Positions 17,675 to 26,293 of a DNA stretch of 64,000 nucleotides are shown piece after piece (the stretch's first letter is position 1; each line of letters starts with the position of its first letter). The notes beneath the pieces are model-generated. The model was not told the origin of the DNA, did not search any database, and saw only the letters and a list, made by a program, of their open reading frames with translations. The stretch is from assembly GCA_046328715.1 (NCBI GenBank), contig JAXLWB010000002.1, forward strand, positions 186,001-250,000. Direction: 5' to 3'. The translations under genes were made by a program, and so were the position numbers. This stretch comes from JAXLWB01 sp046328715 (GTDB lineage Bacteria; Chloroflexota; Anaerolineae; Caldilineales; Caldilineaceae).

Positions 17675-17682
17675 ATCGAGTT

Positions 17683-17704
17683 GCACAAGGCGTGCTGGCT
17701 AAAC
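17683..17704 (-). repeat. REP-like element 5 (degenerate)
   Basis: Minus copy with core GCACAAGGCGTGC and tail TGGCTAAAC. Confidence 0.6.
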
Positions 17705-17718
17705 AAATTCAAAAGAAA

Positions 17719-17743
17719 CCGGCACGCGGCGTGCCTACTCAAC
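17719..17743 (-). repeat. REP-like element 6
   Basis: Minus copy GGCACGCGGCGTGCC with tail TACTCAAC, ending 11 bases before the RAYT start. Confidence 0.8.
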
Positions 17744-17754
17744 ACAATCATTAT

Positions 17755-18288
17755 ATGGAACTATTTCAAATTTCCGGCCATATCTTTTACATCACCTCTG
17801 TCGTTTATGGACGCCTGCCCTTGTTCAAACGTCCCTCGTTCGTGATTCCTCTCTATGACAGCTTGAATTTCTACCGCTACAAACTGGGGTTCAAGCTAAT
17901 CGGCTACGTAATTATGCCTGATCATATTCACCTATTGATCTGGCCGCGAAACGAAGAGGTCGTAGCCAATTTCATGCGCGACTTCAAAACCTTCACCTCC
18001 AAACGGATCATTCGACAAGCAGAGGTCGAAGGTAAACAAGATTGGCTACAACATTTCAAAGAAGCTGGGGCAGAAACAGAACGCAGCGAAAACAAAGTCT
18101 GGCAGGACAGCTATTGGGAGGTAGAACTGTTCAGCGAAAAATTTGTTCGTCAAAAGCTGAACTATCTCCACCGCAACCCTGTTCGTGCAGGTTTAGCTAG
18201 TGCTCCAGAAGCTTACTTCTATTCCAGCTATCGGAATTATCAATTCAATGAAGAGTGGTTGATTGAAATTGATCGTGGGTGGTTGTGA
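17755..18288 (+). CDS. REP-associated tyrosine transposase (RAYT, Y1/IS200-like)
   Basis: 177 aa. The HUH motif is MPDHIHLLIWP, and the Tyr for single-strand DNA cleavage is probably in LNYLHRNPVRAGL. These domesticated transposases act on REP palindromes rather than moving as an insertion sequence. The frame is open to 17656, but that stretch is made of REP elements, so the ATG at 17755 is chosen. REP copies flank it on both sides (17605-17743 and 18304-18327), the arrangement expected of a RAYT with its cognate repeats. It splits the hsd cluster between hsdR and hsdM. Confidence 0.9.
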   Translation: MELFQISGHIFYITSVVYGRLPLFKRPSFVIPLYDSLNFYRYKLGFKLIGYVIMPDHIHLLIWPRNEEVVANFMRDFKTFTSKRIIRQAEVEGKQDWLQHFKEAGAETERSENKVWQDSYWEVELFSEKFVRQKLNYLHRNPVRAGLASAPEAYFYSSYRNYQFNEEWLIEIDRGWL

Positions 18289-18303
18289 GTTACCAGCCTA
18301 TTG

Positions 18304-18327
18304 CCGCACGTGGCGTGCTGACTGAAC
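18304..18327 (-). repeat. REP-like element 7
   Basis: Minus copy GCACGTGGCGTGC with tail TGACTGAAC, 15 bases after the RAYT stop. Confidence 0.8.
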
Positions 18328-18349
18328 GTCCGATAAAACTTATACTCAA

Positions 18350-18377
18350 TTGACAAAACTTATAATTTACTTATAAT
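18350..18377 (+). promoter_or_regulatory. Strong sigma-70 promoter of the XRE regulator
   Basis: Perfect TTGACA at 18350-18355, 16-base spacer, perfect TATAAT at 18372-18377. A second TATAAT lies in the spacer (18361-18366), so the stretch ACTTATAATTTACTTATAAT is a short direct repeat that could also be an operator. Confidence 0.75.
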
Positions 18378-18427
18378 ACTTTATGCAATAAGTGCTGATC
18401 GTGTCAATTGCAAAAGTAGAGAACAAG

Positions 18428-18796
18428 ATGGGCACACATCTTCATCAACGTTCACAAGCAGATCGCGAATCGCAAATTTCCTTTCAAACCATCAAAGATG
18501 CAAGTGGGGCAATTCAGTATGTTGTGGTGCCCTACGAGGATTTTCTGCGTTTGGGAAGTCGACAGGAACATGGGGTGCCTAATGCAGTGGCAGAAAAAGT
18601 GCTCATAGGCAAGTTGACACCGATTCGTGCTTGGCGCGAGCAGCTAGGACTAACACAAACTGAAGTGGCAGCGCGCATGGGAATTTCACAAGCGGCCTTT
18701 GCTCAAATAGAGGCACCCGAGGCAAAGCCTCGCAAATCGACACTGCGCCGAGTAGCACAGGCATTGGGTATTCAGTTGGAGCAATTAGATTTTTAG
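18428..18796 (+). CDS. XRE-family HTH protein with Phd/YefM-like N-terminus
   Basis: 122 aa. The C-terminal half is a Cro/CI-type HTH (LGLTQTEVAARMGISQAAFA, then LRRVAQALGIQLEQL). The N-terminal half (FQTIKDASGAIQYVVVPYED) recalls Phd/YefM antitoxin N-termini. No toxin gene lies on either side (gaps of about 100-230 bases hold only REP copies). It has its own strong promoter and precedes hsdM, so it could be a control protein of the restriction system or an orphan antitoxin. The ATG at 18428 is preferred; a GTG at 18392 in the same frame is also possible. Confidence 0.8.
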   Translation: MGTHLHQRSQADRESQISFQTIKDASGAIQYVVVPYEDFLRLGSRQEHGVPNAVAEKVLIGKLTPIRAWREQLGLTQTEVAARMGISQAAFAQIEAPEAKPRKSTLRRVAQALGIQLEQLDF

Positions 18797-18812
18797 ATTT
18801 TTTCATACATAT

Positions 18813-18837
18813 GTTGAGTAGGCACGCCCCGTGCCGG
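18813..18837 (+). repeat. REP-like element 8
   Basis: Head GTTGAGTAG then GCACG-CCC-CGTGC; pairs with element 9. Confidence 0.85.
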
Positions 18838-18862
18838 GTTGTGTCGCACATGCTGAAGCGAG

Positions 18863-18886
18863 CCGCACGGGGCGTGCTCCCTAAAC
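18863..18886 (-). repeat. REP-like element 9
   Basis: Minus copy GCACGGGGCGTGC with tail TCCCTAAAC; right half of the first BIME-like pair. Confidence 0.8.
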
Positions 18887-18907
18887 GGTATGATTGGGTT
18901 GGCAAAC

Positions 18908-18932
18908 GTTCAATAGGCACGCCCCGTGCCGG
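18908..18932 (+). repeat. REP-like element 10
   Basis: Head GTTCAATAG then GCACG-CCC-CGTGC; left half of a duplicated pair. Confidence 0.85.
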
Positions 18933-18957
18933 GTTGCGTCGCACATGGCGAACCGAG

Positions 18958-18979
18958 CCGCACGGAGGATGCCCTGAAC
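18958..18979 (-). repeat. REP-like element 11 (degenerate)
   Basis: Minus copy GCACGGAGGATGC with tail CCTGAAC. Together with element 10 it is a diverged duplicate of the 18813-18886 pair, including the shared middle GTCGCACATG. Confidence 0.7.
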
Positions 18980-19028
18980 GAGACAAATGTATGGTTATAA
19001 CATTGCTGCACATGCAGAACCATCGATC

Positions 19029-20681
19029 ATGATCAAACAACAAACGAATGAAACGCTGCGCGCCGATATGTGGCGTGCCTGTGATATTTTGCGCCGTGAT
19101 AATAACGTCGGCGGCGTGATGCAATATACCGAACATATCGCCTGGCTACTCTTTCTCAAATTTCTTGACGAAGAAGAAAAGAAGCGCCAAGCCGAAGCAC
19201 TACTTGAAGGTAAAAATTATCAAGGGGCGCTGCTTGGCGGCGAACTGGCTTGGGACAACTGGGCAGGCGAAGAACGGCTGAAACAGTGGGAAGCCAACGA
19301 TCTCATTCAATTCGTGCGCGGTCGACTTTTACCCGGACTTTCGACATTGAGCGGGCCACCTTTGGCGCGTACCATTGCACGCATTTTTAGCGATGAAAGT
19401 GTGGGCGACCAGAATGTAGTACGCAGTGTACCAGTCTGCGCATCGGGCTTTAACCTCAAAGAGGTGTTGCAAATTATCAACACCATCCGCTTTGAGAGTG
19501 AAAGCGACATTTATACTATTTCACAGGTTTACGAAGATCTGCTAGAACGGATGGGTGCCGAGAATCGCATTGCAGGCGAATTTTATACACCTCGATCAGT
19601 GATTGAATTTATGGTTGAGGTGATTGCACCACAGGTAGGCGAGGAAGTATACGATCCAGCTTGTGGCTCGGCTGGCTTTTTGGTCGGTGCCTACCAATTT
19701 ACAAGTAAACTGTCCACCGCCCAAAGTGCTGAAGCTTATCAAATTTTGCAACATGAAACCTATTATGGAAAAGAAAAGAAGGCACTTTCTTATTTGTTGG
19801 GCATGATGAACCTGGTATTGCATGGCGTGGCAACGCCCAATATCGAGCGCGTTAACACGCTGGAAGAAGCAATGCTTGGCAGCGTGGATCACCGTCGTGA
19901 CATCATTCTTACCAATCCACCCTTTGGCGGAACGGAAGGGCGGCATATTCAACAGAACTTTCCGGTGAAATCCAATGCTACGGAATTGCTGTTTCTAGAG
20001 CATATCCTCAAAAAACTCAAACGCACACCCAACGCACGGGCGGCAGTGGTAGTGCCAGAAGGCACACTCTTTCGGGGCGGTGCCTTTGCCGATGTTAAAA
20101 AGGACCTGCTAGAGCAATTCCATCTCTTTGCCGTGGTCAGTCTGCCGCCGGGAACCTTTGCGCCCTATTCGGATGTCAAAACGGCGTTGCTCTTTTTTCA
20201 GCGCCCCGACTGCGTGTTAGAACGTAACCCCTTAGCACGTCACGAGACTTGGTATTACGAGTTGCCCTTACCCGAGGGACTAAAGAAGTTTTCCAAAGGA
20301 AGCAAAATCCAAAATGAACACTTTGCCAGTGCCCGCCAAGCCTGGCAGGCGTGGCAAGGTTGGCTACAGGGTAGTGGCAGCCGTCCTTTTCCACTGGCCG
20401 GGGATGTACGCCAGGCATGGGAACATCACTATGCAGACAAAGCGGAAAAGCCAACTGGTGACTACGGTGCCTGGGTGGAGACCATCGATGATCTCAAAGG
20501 GCGTGGCTATGACCTGAGCGCCCGCAACCCAAACCAGGATGACCGGGTGCAATTACCCCATCCGGCAGAGATCACGGCACGTCTATTGGAACGCACGCGT
20601 GAATTGCATAGCATTTTGGAGAATCTGCACGAGATGGTTAGTAATGGTTCACCCGATACCACCTCCGAAACCGTTGAGTGA
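19029..20681 (+). CDS. hsdM: Type I restriction-modification N6-adenine methylase, M subunit
   Basis: 550 aa. HsdM methylates adenine in the sequence chosen by HsdS and is needed for both modification and restriction. N-terminal HsdM helical domain (ADMWRACDILRRDNNVGGVM), AdoMet motif I YDPACGSAGFLVGAYQF, the GEFYTPRSVIEFMVE segment before it, and catalytic motif IV ILTNPPFGGTEG are intact. The ATG at 19029 fits the family start; an upstream ATG at 18987 would add 14 residues. The stop TGA lies inside REP element 12. hsdS follows after 67 bases. Confidence 0.95.
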   Translation: MIKQQTNETLRADMWRACDILRRDNNVGGVMQYTEHIAWLLFLKFLDEEEKKRQAEALLEGKNYQGALLGGELAWDNWAGEERLKQWEANDLIQFVRGRLLPGLSTLSGPPLARTIARIFSDESVGDQNVVRSVPVCASGFNLKEVLQIINTIRFESESDIYTISQVYEDLLERMGAENRIAGEFYTPRSVIEFMVEVIAPQVGEEVYDPACGSAGFLVGAYQFTSKLSTAQSAEAYQILQHETYYGKEKKALSYLLGMMNLVLHGVATPNIERVNTLEEAMLGSVDHRRDIILTNPPFGGTEGRHIQQNFPVKSNATELLFLEHILKKLKRTPNARAAVVVPEGTLFRGGAFADVKKDLLEQFHLFAVVSLPPGTFAPYSDVKTALLFFQRPDCVLERNPLARHETWYYELPLPEGLKKFSKGSKIQNEHFASARQAWQAWQGWLQGSGSRPFPLAGDVRQAWEHHYADKAEKPTGDYGAWVETIDDLKGRGYDLSARNPNQDDRVQLPHPAEITARLLERTRELHSILENLHEMVSNGSPDTTSETVE

Positions 20682-20696
20682 GCACGCTCTGGGCGG
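20673..20696 (+). repeat. REP-like element 12 (overlaps hsdM stop)
   Basis: Head GTTGAGTGA then a decayed core GCACGCTCTGGGC. The TGA of GAGTGA is the hsdM stop codon, so the element inserted at, or supplied, the gene end. Confidence 0.75.
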
Positions 20697-20748
20697 AACA
20701 ATCCCAACAGACAGACCTACACAATGAGTGTTGGCCCAATAATGGAGA

Positions 20749-22032
20749 TTGGCGATCAATTACACTGAATTTCATCGTCAAAAGGAACCTATTTTGATTG
20801 GAAGATATCCAATACCCAATAGTTGGACTTGGCGATCATTAGGCGAACACGCTCAGGTCTCAGGAGGATTTGGCTTTCCCAAAGAGCAACAAGGAAAGCT
20901 AGGATTACCCTATCCATTTATCAAAGTATCCGACATGAATACCATTGACGGCGAGATGCGTATTACAAGTGCAGCTAATACAATTGATGATAAGATTGCC
21001 GGACTACTAAAACTTCAGATTTTTCCTGAAAATACTATCATTTTCCCCAAAATTGGTGGTGCAATTGCGACAAACAAAAAGCGATTGTTAGGTTACCGTG
21101 CTACTTTTGACAATAATGTTATGGGTGTTGTTACGGACCAACTTCTTGATCACAAATGGTTGCTATACTATCTACTCAGTATAGATTTGATGGATTTAGC
21201 ACACATTGGCCCCGTACCGTCGATCCGGCAGAGTGCAGTTCAGGGAATGCCTATACCCCTCCCCTACCCTGACGACCCGACACGCTCGCTGGCAGAGCAA
21301 CGACGCATCGTGGCACGCATCGAAGCACTCTTCGCCGAACTGCGCGAGTGTCGCCATTTGCACGGGGAGATTGTGAAGGATACGGGGCGTTTGATGGATG
21401 CGGTATTAGCAGAGGTGTTTGAAAATCTAGCGCATGAACACAACCTTGCTGAAACAAACCAAGTTTGCATTTCAATCACAGACGGGAATCACATCACTCC
21501 CCAGTATGTTGACTCAGGCATACCTTTTCTGTTTGTGAGCAATATTGTTCATAGATACATCGATTTTGAAGGCACTAAATTCGTTACTCCAGAATACTAC
21601 GAAACTATATCTCCAAGTCGAAAACCAGAGATGGGCGATATTTTGTACTCCGTTGTTGGCTCATATGGAGTACCCGTAGAAGTGGACACAGAGCGCCCAT
21701 TTTGCTTTCAAAGGCACATTGGAATATTTAAGCCAGATCGAAAAAAGATAAATCCTAGTTTTCTGCGCTGGATACTGGATTGCCCTCAAGTTCTAGATCA
21801 AGCACATAAAGTTGTTACTGGCTCTGCACAAAAAACTTTGACATTGACTCATCTCCGCAAGCTAAAATTTCCTTACCCGAAAGATGTTAACACGCAAAAA
21901 GCTGTAGCAAATCATATTCAAGCGTTTAATGATGAAGTGCGTGAAATGAAAAAAACGCAGGATGAAGATACGGGTTTTCTGAAAGACATGGAACAAGCCA
22001 TTCTCGCCCAAGCCTTCCGAGGAGAGTTATAG
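20749..22032 (+). CDS. hsdS: Type I restriction specificity subunit S
   Basis: 427 aa with two target-recognition domains, each followed by a long helix. TRD1 starts IPNSWTWRSLGEHAQVSGGF; the central conserved helix contains LAEQRRIVARIEALFAELRE; TRD2 spans about 235-380 and the C-terminal helix follows (VANHIQAFNDEVREMKK). The start is uncertain: the frame begins with a TTG at 20749, right after a stop, and a second TTG at 20794 has AAGGA 7 bases upstream. An ATG at 20724 with a good context is in another frame and ends after 14 codons, so a frameshift near the N-terminus is possible. The next gene follows after 3 bases. Confidence 0.92.
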   Translation: MAINYTEFHRQKEPILIGRYPIPNSWTWRSLGEHAQVSGGFGFPKEQQGKLGLPYPFIKVSDMNTIDGEMRITSAANTIDDKIAGLLKLQIFPENTIIFPKIGGAIATNKKRLLGYRATFDNNVMGVVTDQLLDHKWLLYYLLSIDLMDLAHIGPVPSIRQSAVQGMPIPLPYPDDPTRSLAEQRRIVARIEALFAELRECRHLHGEIVKDTGRLMDAVLAEVFENLAHEHNLAETNQVCISITDGNHITPQYVDSGIPFLFVSNIVHRYIDFEGTKFVTPEYYETISPSRKPEMGDILYSVVGSYGVPVEVDTERPFCFQRHIGIFKPDRKKINPSFLRWILDCPQVLDQAHKVVTGSAQKTLTLTHLRKLKFPYPKDVNTQKAVANHIQAFNDEVREMKKTQDEDTGFLKDMEQAILAQAFRGEL

Positions 22033-22035
22033 CCT

Positions 22036-24564
22036 ATGAGCGCAGCCAGTCGCAGCCTCCGCGACCTCCAGCAAGCCTTTCGAGATATTGGAATCAACGA
22101 TGATGTACGCATTGCTGGCTATGTGGCATTTTTGCTGCTGATCAAAGATCAATGGGACGAGCTACTAAAGATGAGATCGAATGAGCTCGTCTCTCAGTTG
22201 CCTGAACTCCATCAAAATCTTCAGCGTCAATATCCTGGCTTGCGGCACATTCCCGAACCACCACCAGTCCATCAGTGGGACAACGACTCGCTGCCCCGTA
22301 TCGTTTGGCTCTTGTCCTTAGCCTATCAACAATCACCACACAATCATTCACCTGCGCACTTTTTCCAACGCGAAATTCGTTTTGAACTGCTCAAAAGCAA
22401 AAAGGGGAGCCAATACCCAACGCCCCATCATTTGGCAGCGTTTATGGCTGCTTTGGCCATCTCGGGCACCTTTATCGATGTGATTGATTTGGCGGCAGGG
22501 AGCAGTGGTCTGTTGGCTGCGGCCCACGAATTGATCAACGATCCCAATCGGATTGATGCCACCGGCGTTGACTATGATCCAGCCTGGTCGGCGTTGGGCG
22601 CTAGCAATTTGCTCTTACATGACCCCGATCCTGGGGCAACGTTTGTGCTTGGCTCCGGGATCAGTTTTCACGACAGCCGGGAAAGCCACTACAGTGCGGC
22701 ACTCCTGAATCCACCTTTTAGTGGTAGCCGTAGTCAAGGCGAAGTGTGGGACTCAATTCACACTGATCAATATGGCACAGCCAATGCCAATGTACTGACC
22801 GTTAGATCACTACAACTGCTGCGCGCGGGTGGCCGAGCGGCAATTTTGTTGCCCTCTGGCGTGCTCTTTGGCAGCGGCACCAATGCCAATTTGCGGGCGC
22901 ACCTTATCGAACATTATCTCGAAGCTGTGATCACACTGGATCGGGAATGTTTCCAACCTTTCAGCCATGTTGCCGCACATTTACTGGTAGTAGAGAAGTT
23001 AAGTGGCTCAATACCGCCACCCCGCCAGCCGGTCTGGATGTGTAATGTTGCACATGACGGTTATCCCACGGGTGCAGGACGAGATTTGACCGAGGAGACA
23101 AATCCTAAAAGCAATGAACTGCCACGGGTGCGTGAGTTGCTTTTACAGAGCCGGAAAGCTTGGTCACGCAGAGTCGATTTACAGGATACGATTACAGCAT
23201 GGGCAACACTGCTGCGGCAGCAAGATGGTGTGCCAGGTGCGGCCATTCGAGTCCATTCAGCCGATGAGCCAATTCGCTGGCAAGTCCACGACCTGCCCAG
23301 TGGGGCCTTGGTCGAAGTTTGTGACAACGACAAAAACACATTGGGCATCTTTTCGCTACCCTATCGTCAGGAATCGACTGAACTCATCGCCTGTACGCGT
23401 AGAGTCAGTGCCAGACAAGAATGGCGAACCCTCCTGACGAATACAACATGGGCTGATGCACTCCCCATCCAATGGCGTGGCAATGCAGAAAGCACGACTG
23501 TGACGATTACGGCTGCACAAGCTGGTAAAAGCGTACAGATACAGGCAGGCACAGGCAGTTCAAAGTTGACATGCAGCTTTGCTGAAGCAGGCACAAGCCA
23601 GATTTTAGCCTGCATATTGGATGGCCAAGGTACTCAAGTTAGCCCGTGGCTCTATTTACAAGAAAACATCGCACTTCATGACTCGAAACATGGTAAAGAA
23701 CTTCAGGCATTTGAACTTGTTTATGGGACGGATGCGCCACACGGCTGGCTGATCCAGCTAAATGAAAACGTTCAGGATCAATCGACCCAACAGGAAGTTC
23801 GCAGCGGCTGGCTGCTGATCACCTTCCAGCCCGAAACCCTTTTTTACGGCAATCAGAATCACACGCAATGGGCATTGCGCTTACGTTCACCTGGGGAAGA
23901 GGGATCGGCTGGTTGGCTTTGCTATCAATCGAGTCAATCTCCAAGCTTGCAGATTGGTGTAGGTCCAGCGATTCGGTTGCGCGACGAAGTTCCTACAGTG
24001 GGTTTGGCGATCGGTCCAGCCGTAGGTGAAAGCGATCCCTTGCCACAATCAACCGTTTTTGGTGTACTGGTGCCCCATACACACCTTGCGCCTGAGGGGG
24101 AAGCACCGCGCAGCTTCGAACCGCGCAATTACCTACCCGAACCGCCACCCGCTCCGGTCGCCCATCCATCAGAAGTAATCGCCGCCATCCGCAAAAACCA
24201 AAGTAAATTGAGTTTGCGGGTCGATGGCTTGTTGAAAATGCTGGGGAGCTTTACGGCACCGCGCATAGACGATGAAGAAGAAACATTGTTCTCGCTAGCG
24301 TCGTTGCTTGATCCAAGTCAGCAGCAAATAGTAGAGATGATTCGTAGTTTTGTTAGCGAAGATGGCCGACCACGGTTGTTTACAATTGACGAATTGCGTG
24401 AAAAAGTCAACGGTGCCGCGCCAAAACTAAGCCAAGACTCCTTGAACAAATCTTTGATGCTTTTTGTGCGTCTTGGTTTATTGGTGGAGGTGCATGTCAA
24501 TGAACGCAATGGCTATCGTCTTGTACAGCAGAGTGACGTTGTAAAAATGGAACGTCGTGAGTGA
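22036..24564 (+). CDS. Large N6-methylase-like protein associated with a type I system
   Basis: 842 aa, starting 3 bases after hsdS. Residues about 120-330 are a second HsdM-like methyltransferase core: YPTPHHLAAFMAAL, a motif I variant IDLAAGSSGLLAAA, and motif IV ALLNPPFSGSR. Motif I lacks the usual DPACGSGG form, yet NPPF is intact, so catalysis is possible. Residues about 390-700 are beta-rich and unlike HsdM; the C-terminus from about 720 is helical with a winged-helix flavour (FTIDELREKVNGAAPKLSQD). It could be a second modification subunit or a non-catalytic sensor of target DNA. Its tight coupling to hsdS argues for a role in the same complex. Confidence 0.8.
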   Translation: MSAASRSLRDLQQAFRDIGINDDVRIAGYVAFLLLIKDQWDELLKMRSNELVSQLPELHQNLQRQYPGLRHIPEPPPVHQWDNDSLPRIVWLLSLAYQQSPHNHSPAHFFQREIRFELLKSKKGSQYPTPHHLAAFMAALAISGTFIDVIDLAAGSSGLLAAAHELINDPNRIDATGVDYDPAWSALGASNLLLHDPDPGATFVLGSGISFHDSRESHYSAALLNPPFSGSRSQGEVWDSIHTDQYGTANANVLTVRSLQLLRAGGRAAILLPSGVLFGSGTNANLRAHLIEHYLEAVITLDRECFQPFSHVAAHLLVVEKLSGSIPPPRQPVWMCNVAHDGYPTGAGRDLTEETNPKSNELPRVRELLLQSRKAWSRRVDLQDTITAWATLLRQQDGVPGAAIRVHSADEPIRWQVHDLPSGALVEVCDNDKNTLGIFSLPYRQESTELIACTRRVSARQEWRTLLTNTTWADALPIQWRGNAESTTVTITAAQAGKSVQIQAGTGSSKLTCSFAEAGTSQILACILDGQGTQVSPWLYLQENIALHDSKHGKELQAFELVYGTDAPHGWLIQLNENVQDQSTQQEVRSGWLLITFQPETLFYGNQNHTQWALRLRSPGEEGSAGWLCYQSSQSPSLQIGVGPAIRLRDEVPTVGLAIGPAVGESDPLPQSTVFGVLVPHTHLAPEGEAPRSFEPRNYLPEPPPAPVAHPSEVIAAIRKNQSKLSLRVDGLLKMLGSFTAPRIDDEEETLFSLASLLDPSQQQIVEMIRSFVSEDGRPRLFTIDELREKVNGAAPKLSQDSLNKSLMLFVRLGLLVEVHVNERNGYRLVQQSDVVKMERRE

Positions 24565-24575
24565 GCAACACAAAT

Positions 24576-24599
24576 CGGCACGTGGCGTGCCTACTAAAC
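24576..24599 (-). repeat. REP-like element 13
   Basis: Minus copy GGCACGTGGCGTGCC with tail TACTAAAC, in the gap before the ATPase gene. Confidence 0.8.
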
Positions 24600-24619
24600 G
24601 ATCAGTTGATCCAAAGTTC

Positions 24620-24643
24620 GTTGAGTCAGCACGCCACGTGCGG
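24620..24643 (+). repeat. REP-like element 14
   Basis: Head GTTGAGTCA then GCACG-CCA-CGTGC-GG. Confidence 0.85.
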
Positions 24644-24688
24644 CACATACCGATGACACGAATCGACACTGGACTGGACAGATTTCAG

Positions 24689-26293
24689 ATGAAGCTTGAA
24701 ACGTTGACGATTGATAACTACCGAGTCTTACGTGACCTGACACTTCACTTTGAACGCGGCAAACCTAACCAACTCAATTTGCGTGACCGCTATGCACTTG
24801 ACTTTTTGGCTGGGGTCAACGGGTCAGGCAAAACCACCGCGCTCCAATTTCTCGCACGGCTCTTTGTGCATCTACACGAAAGCGATCACTTTGCGGAACC
24901 GTTTGAATTGACCTACCAAATTGACGCTGGCGGGAATGAACAGCAGCGCATCACCGTGACAAATCGTGCTACAAAGCAAACTGATGAGCAATCAACGACG
25001 AAGTGATGTGGGACAGTTCACCTATCAATCCCGATAACCAATGAATCAAAGAAGGGCAAACTACCAACGACTCTACCGAATTACCTGGTAGTTTACACAA
25101 CCGGTAGCGAGGCAGAATGGCAAAAGGTTTTAGAACTAGAGGATGGTGAAGCAGAGAGCAGCGATAGCACACCTGCGGAAAAGGACCAATCTGCAGTTGA
25201 ATTGCCTGGGCATCAGCCAGACATAAATCGTTACCATGATGAAGACGATCAAGATCCACCTGATCGCAAGATCATTTTTGTTCAAGCGTATCAATTACCG
25301 CTTGTTGCACTGTGTGGACTCCTTGCCTCACGCTGGAATCCAACCAATGACAAAGAAATTCTGGAATCAGTACTCGCTGACATCAAACTGGAAACACTAA
25401 AAGCATTTTCTCTGCGCATTCGCTCATACGAAAAGCTCACTGCACGGTATCAACGGGATATTATCGATCCGTTGCTAGAAACAGCCGATCAAGTAGTCAA
25501 TTCGGGCGGCGACAAACTTTTGCTTTTTGATATAGCCGAACAACAAAAGAAGCGCAAAGAAGCTGACCATAGAACTATTTACACGTTATATCCAACCCCC
25601 ATCGATCTCTTTCGTCAATTACACTTACTCTATGAGCACCGCCCATTCTACGATGCACCGCTACAAGAGGTGAATCTATTCTTTCATCGACGCCAGGAGG
25701 AAGCAAGCACCACCAACAATTCACACGTGGGCATGCAAACTGAACCTGTAGATTTGTCTGAGGAGTCCAATGCGCCGATGCTGCTACTCTATGATTGGTT
25801 GAGTGATGGCGAGCGTAGCTTTCTTGCCCGTATGGCACTCTTTGCCCTTTTTCAGGCAGATAATCTGCTCATTTTATTAGATGAACCTGAAGTGCACTTC
25901 AACGATGTATGGAAGCGGGAAATCGTGCAAAAGCTAGATCAAATCATGAGTGGGCATAGTAGCCATGCAGTGATCACTACCCACTCCAGCATTGCGCTGA
26001 GCGATGTACCTTCGGACGATGTATTGGTATTGCGGAGAAACGGTCGTTACACAACGGGCGAAGAGCATTCTCCAGGTATCACAACTTTTGGGGCAGATCC
26101 AAGTGACATTTTAGTGCATGTTTTTGGTACATTATCACCTAATGGTGAGCGGAGCCGTAGTTTTATTCGAGAGAAAATCGGCAAACTCAGTTCCGCTAAA
26201 GAACTAAACGAACTAAGCGACAATGTTGCACCTGGCTATTGGCGTTATCGAATTCAGCTAGAGGCACAGGGTCTGCAAGGTAGGTTGCAATGA
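24689..26293 (+). pseudogene. Restriction-associated AAA/ABC-type ATPase, interrupted by an in-frame TGA
   Basis: About 534 codons in one frame, broken only by TGA at codon 106 (25004-25006). The first part has KLETLTIDNYRVLRDLTLHF and Walker A LAGVNGSGKTTALQFL. The second part carries the ABC signature region LSDGERSFLARMALF, Walker B NLLILLDEPEVHF and the switch His in AVITTHSSIALSDV. Sequence between the stop and the next start (25007-25201) reads on smoothly (TTLPNYLVVYTTGSEAEWQK), so this is one gene with a point nonsense mutation. Such ATPases pair with HNH nucleases (Septu-like or type I restriction-associated). The stop codon overlaps the HNH start (ATGA). Without readthrough no complete ATPase is made. 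Confidence 0.85.

Noticed and set aside
18289..19028. Toxin gene partner for the XRE/Phd-like protein
   Set aside because: The gaps on both sides are filled by REP copies and the promoter; no ORF of toxin size on either strand has support.
25004..25006. Selenocysteine or reassigned TGA in the ATPase gene
   Set aside because: Several genes in the window end in TGA, the position is not a Cys in this family as far as I can judge, and no selenocysteine-type hairpin is evident. A nonsense mutation is simpler.
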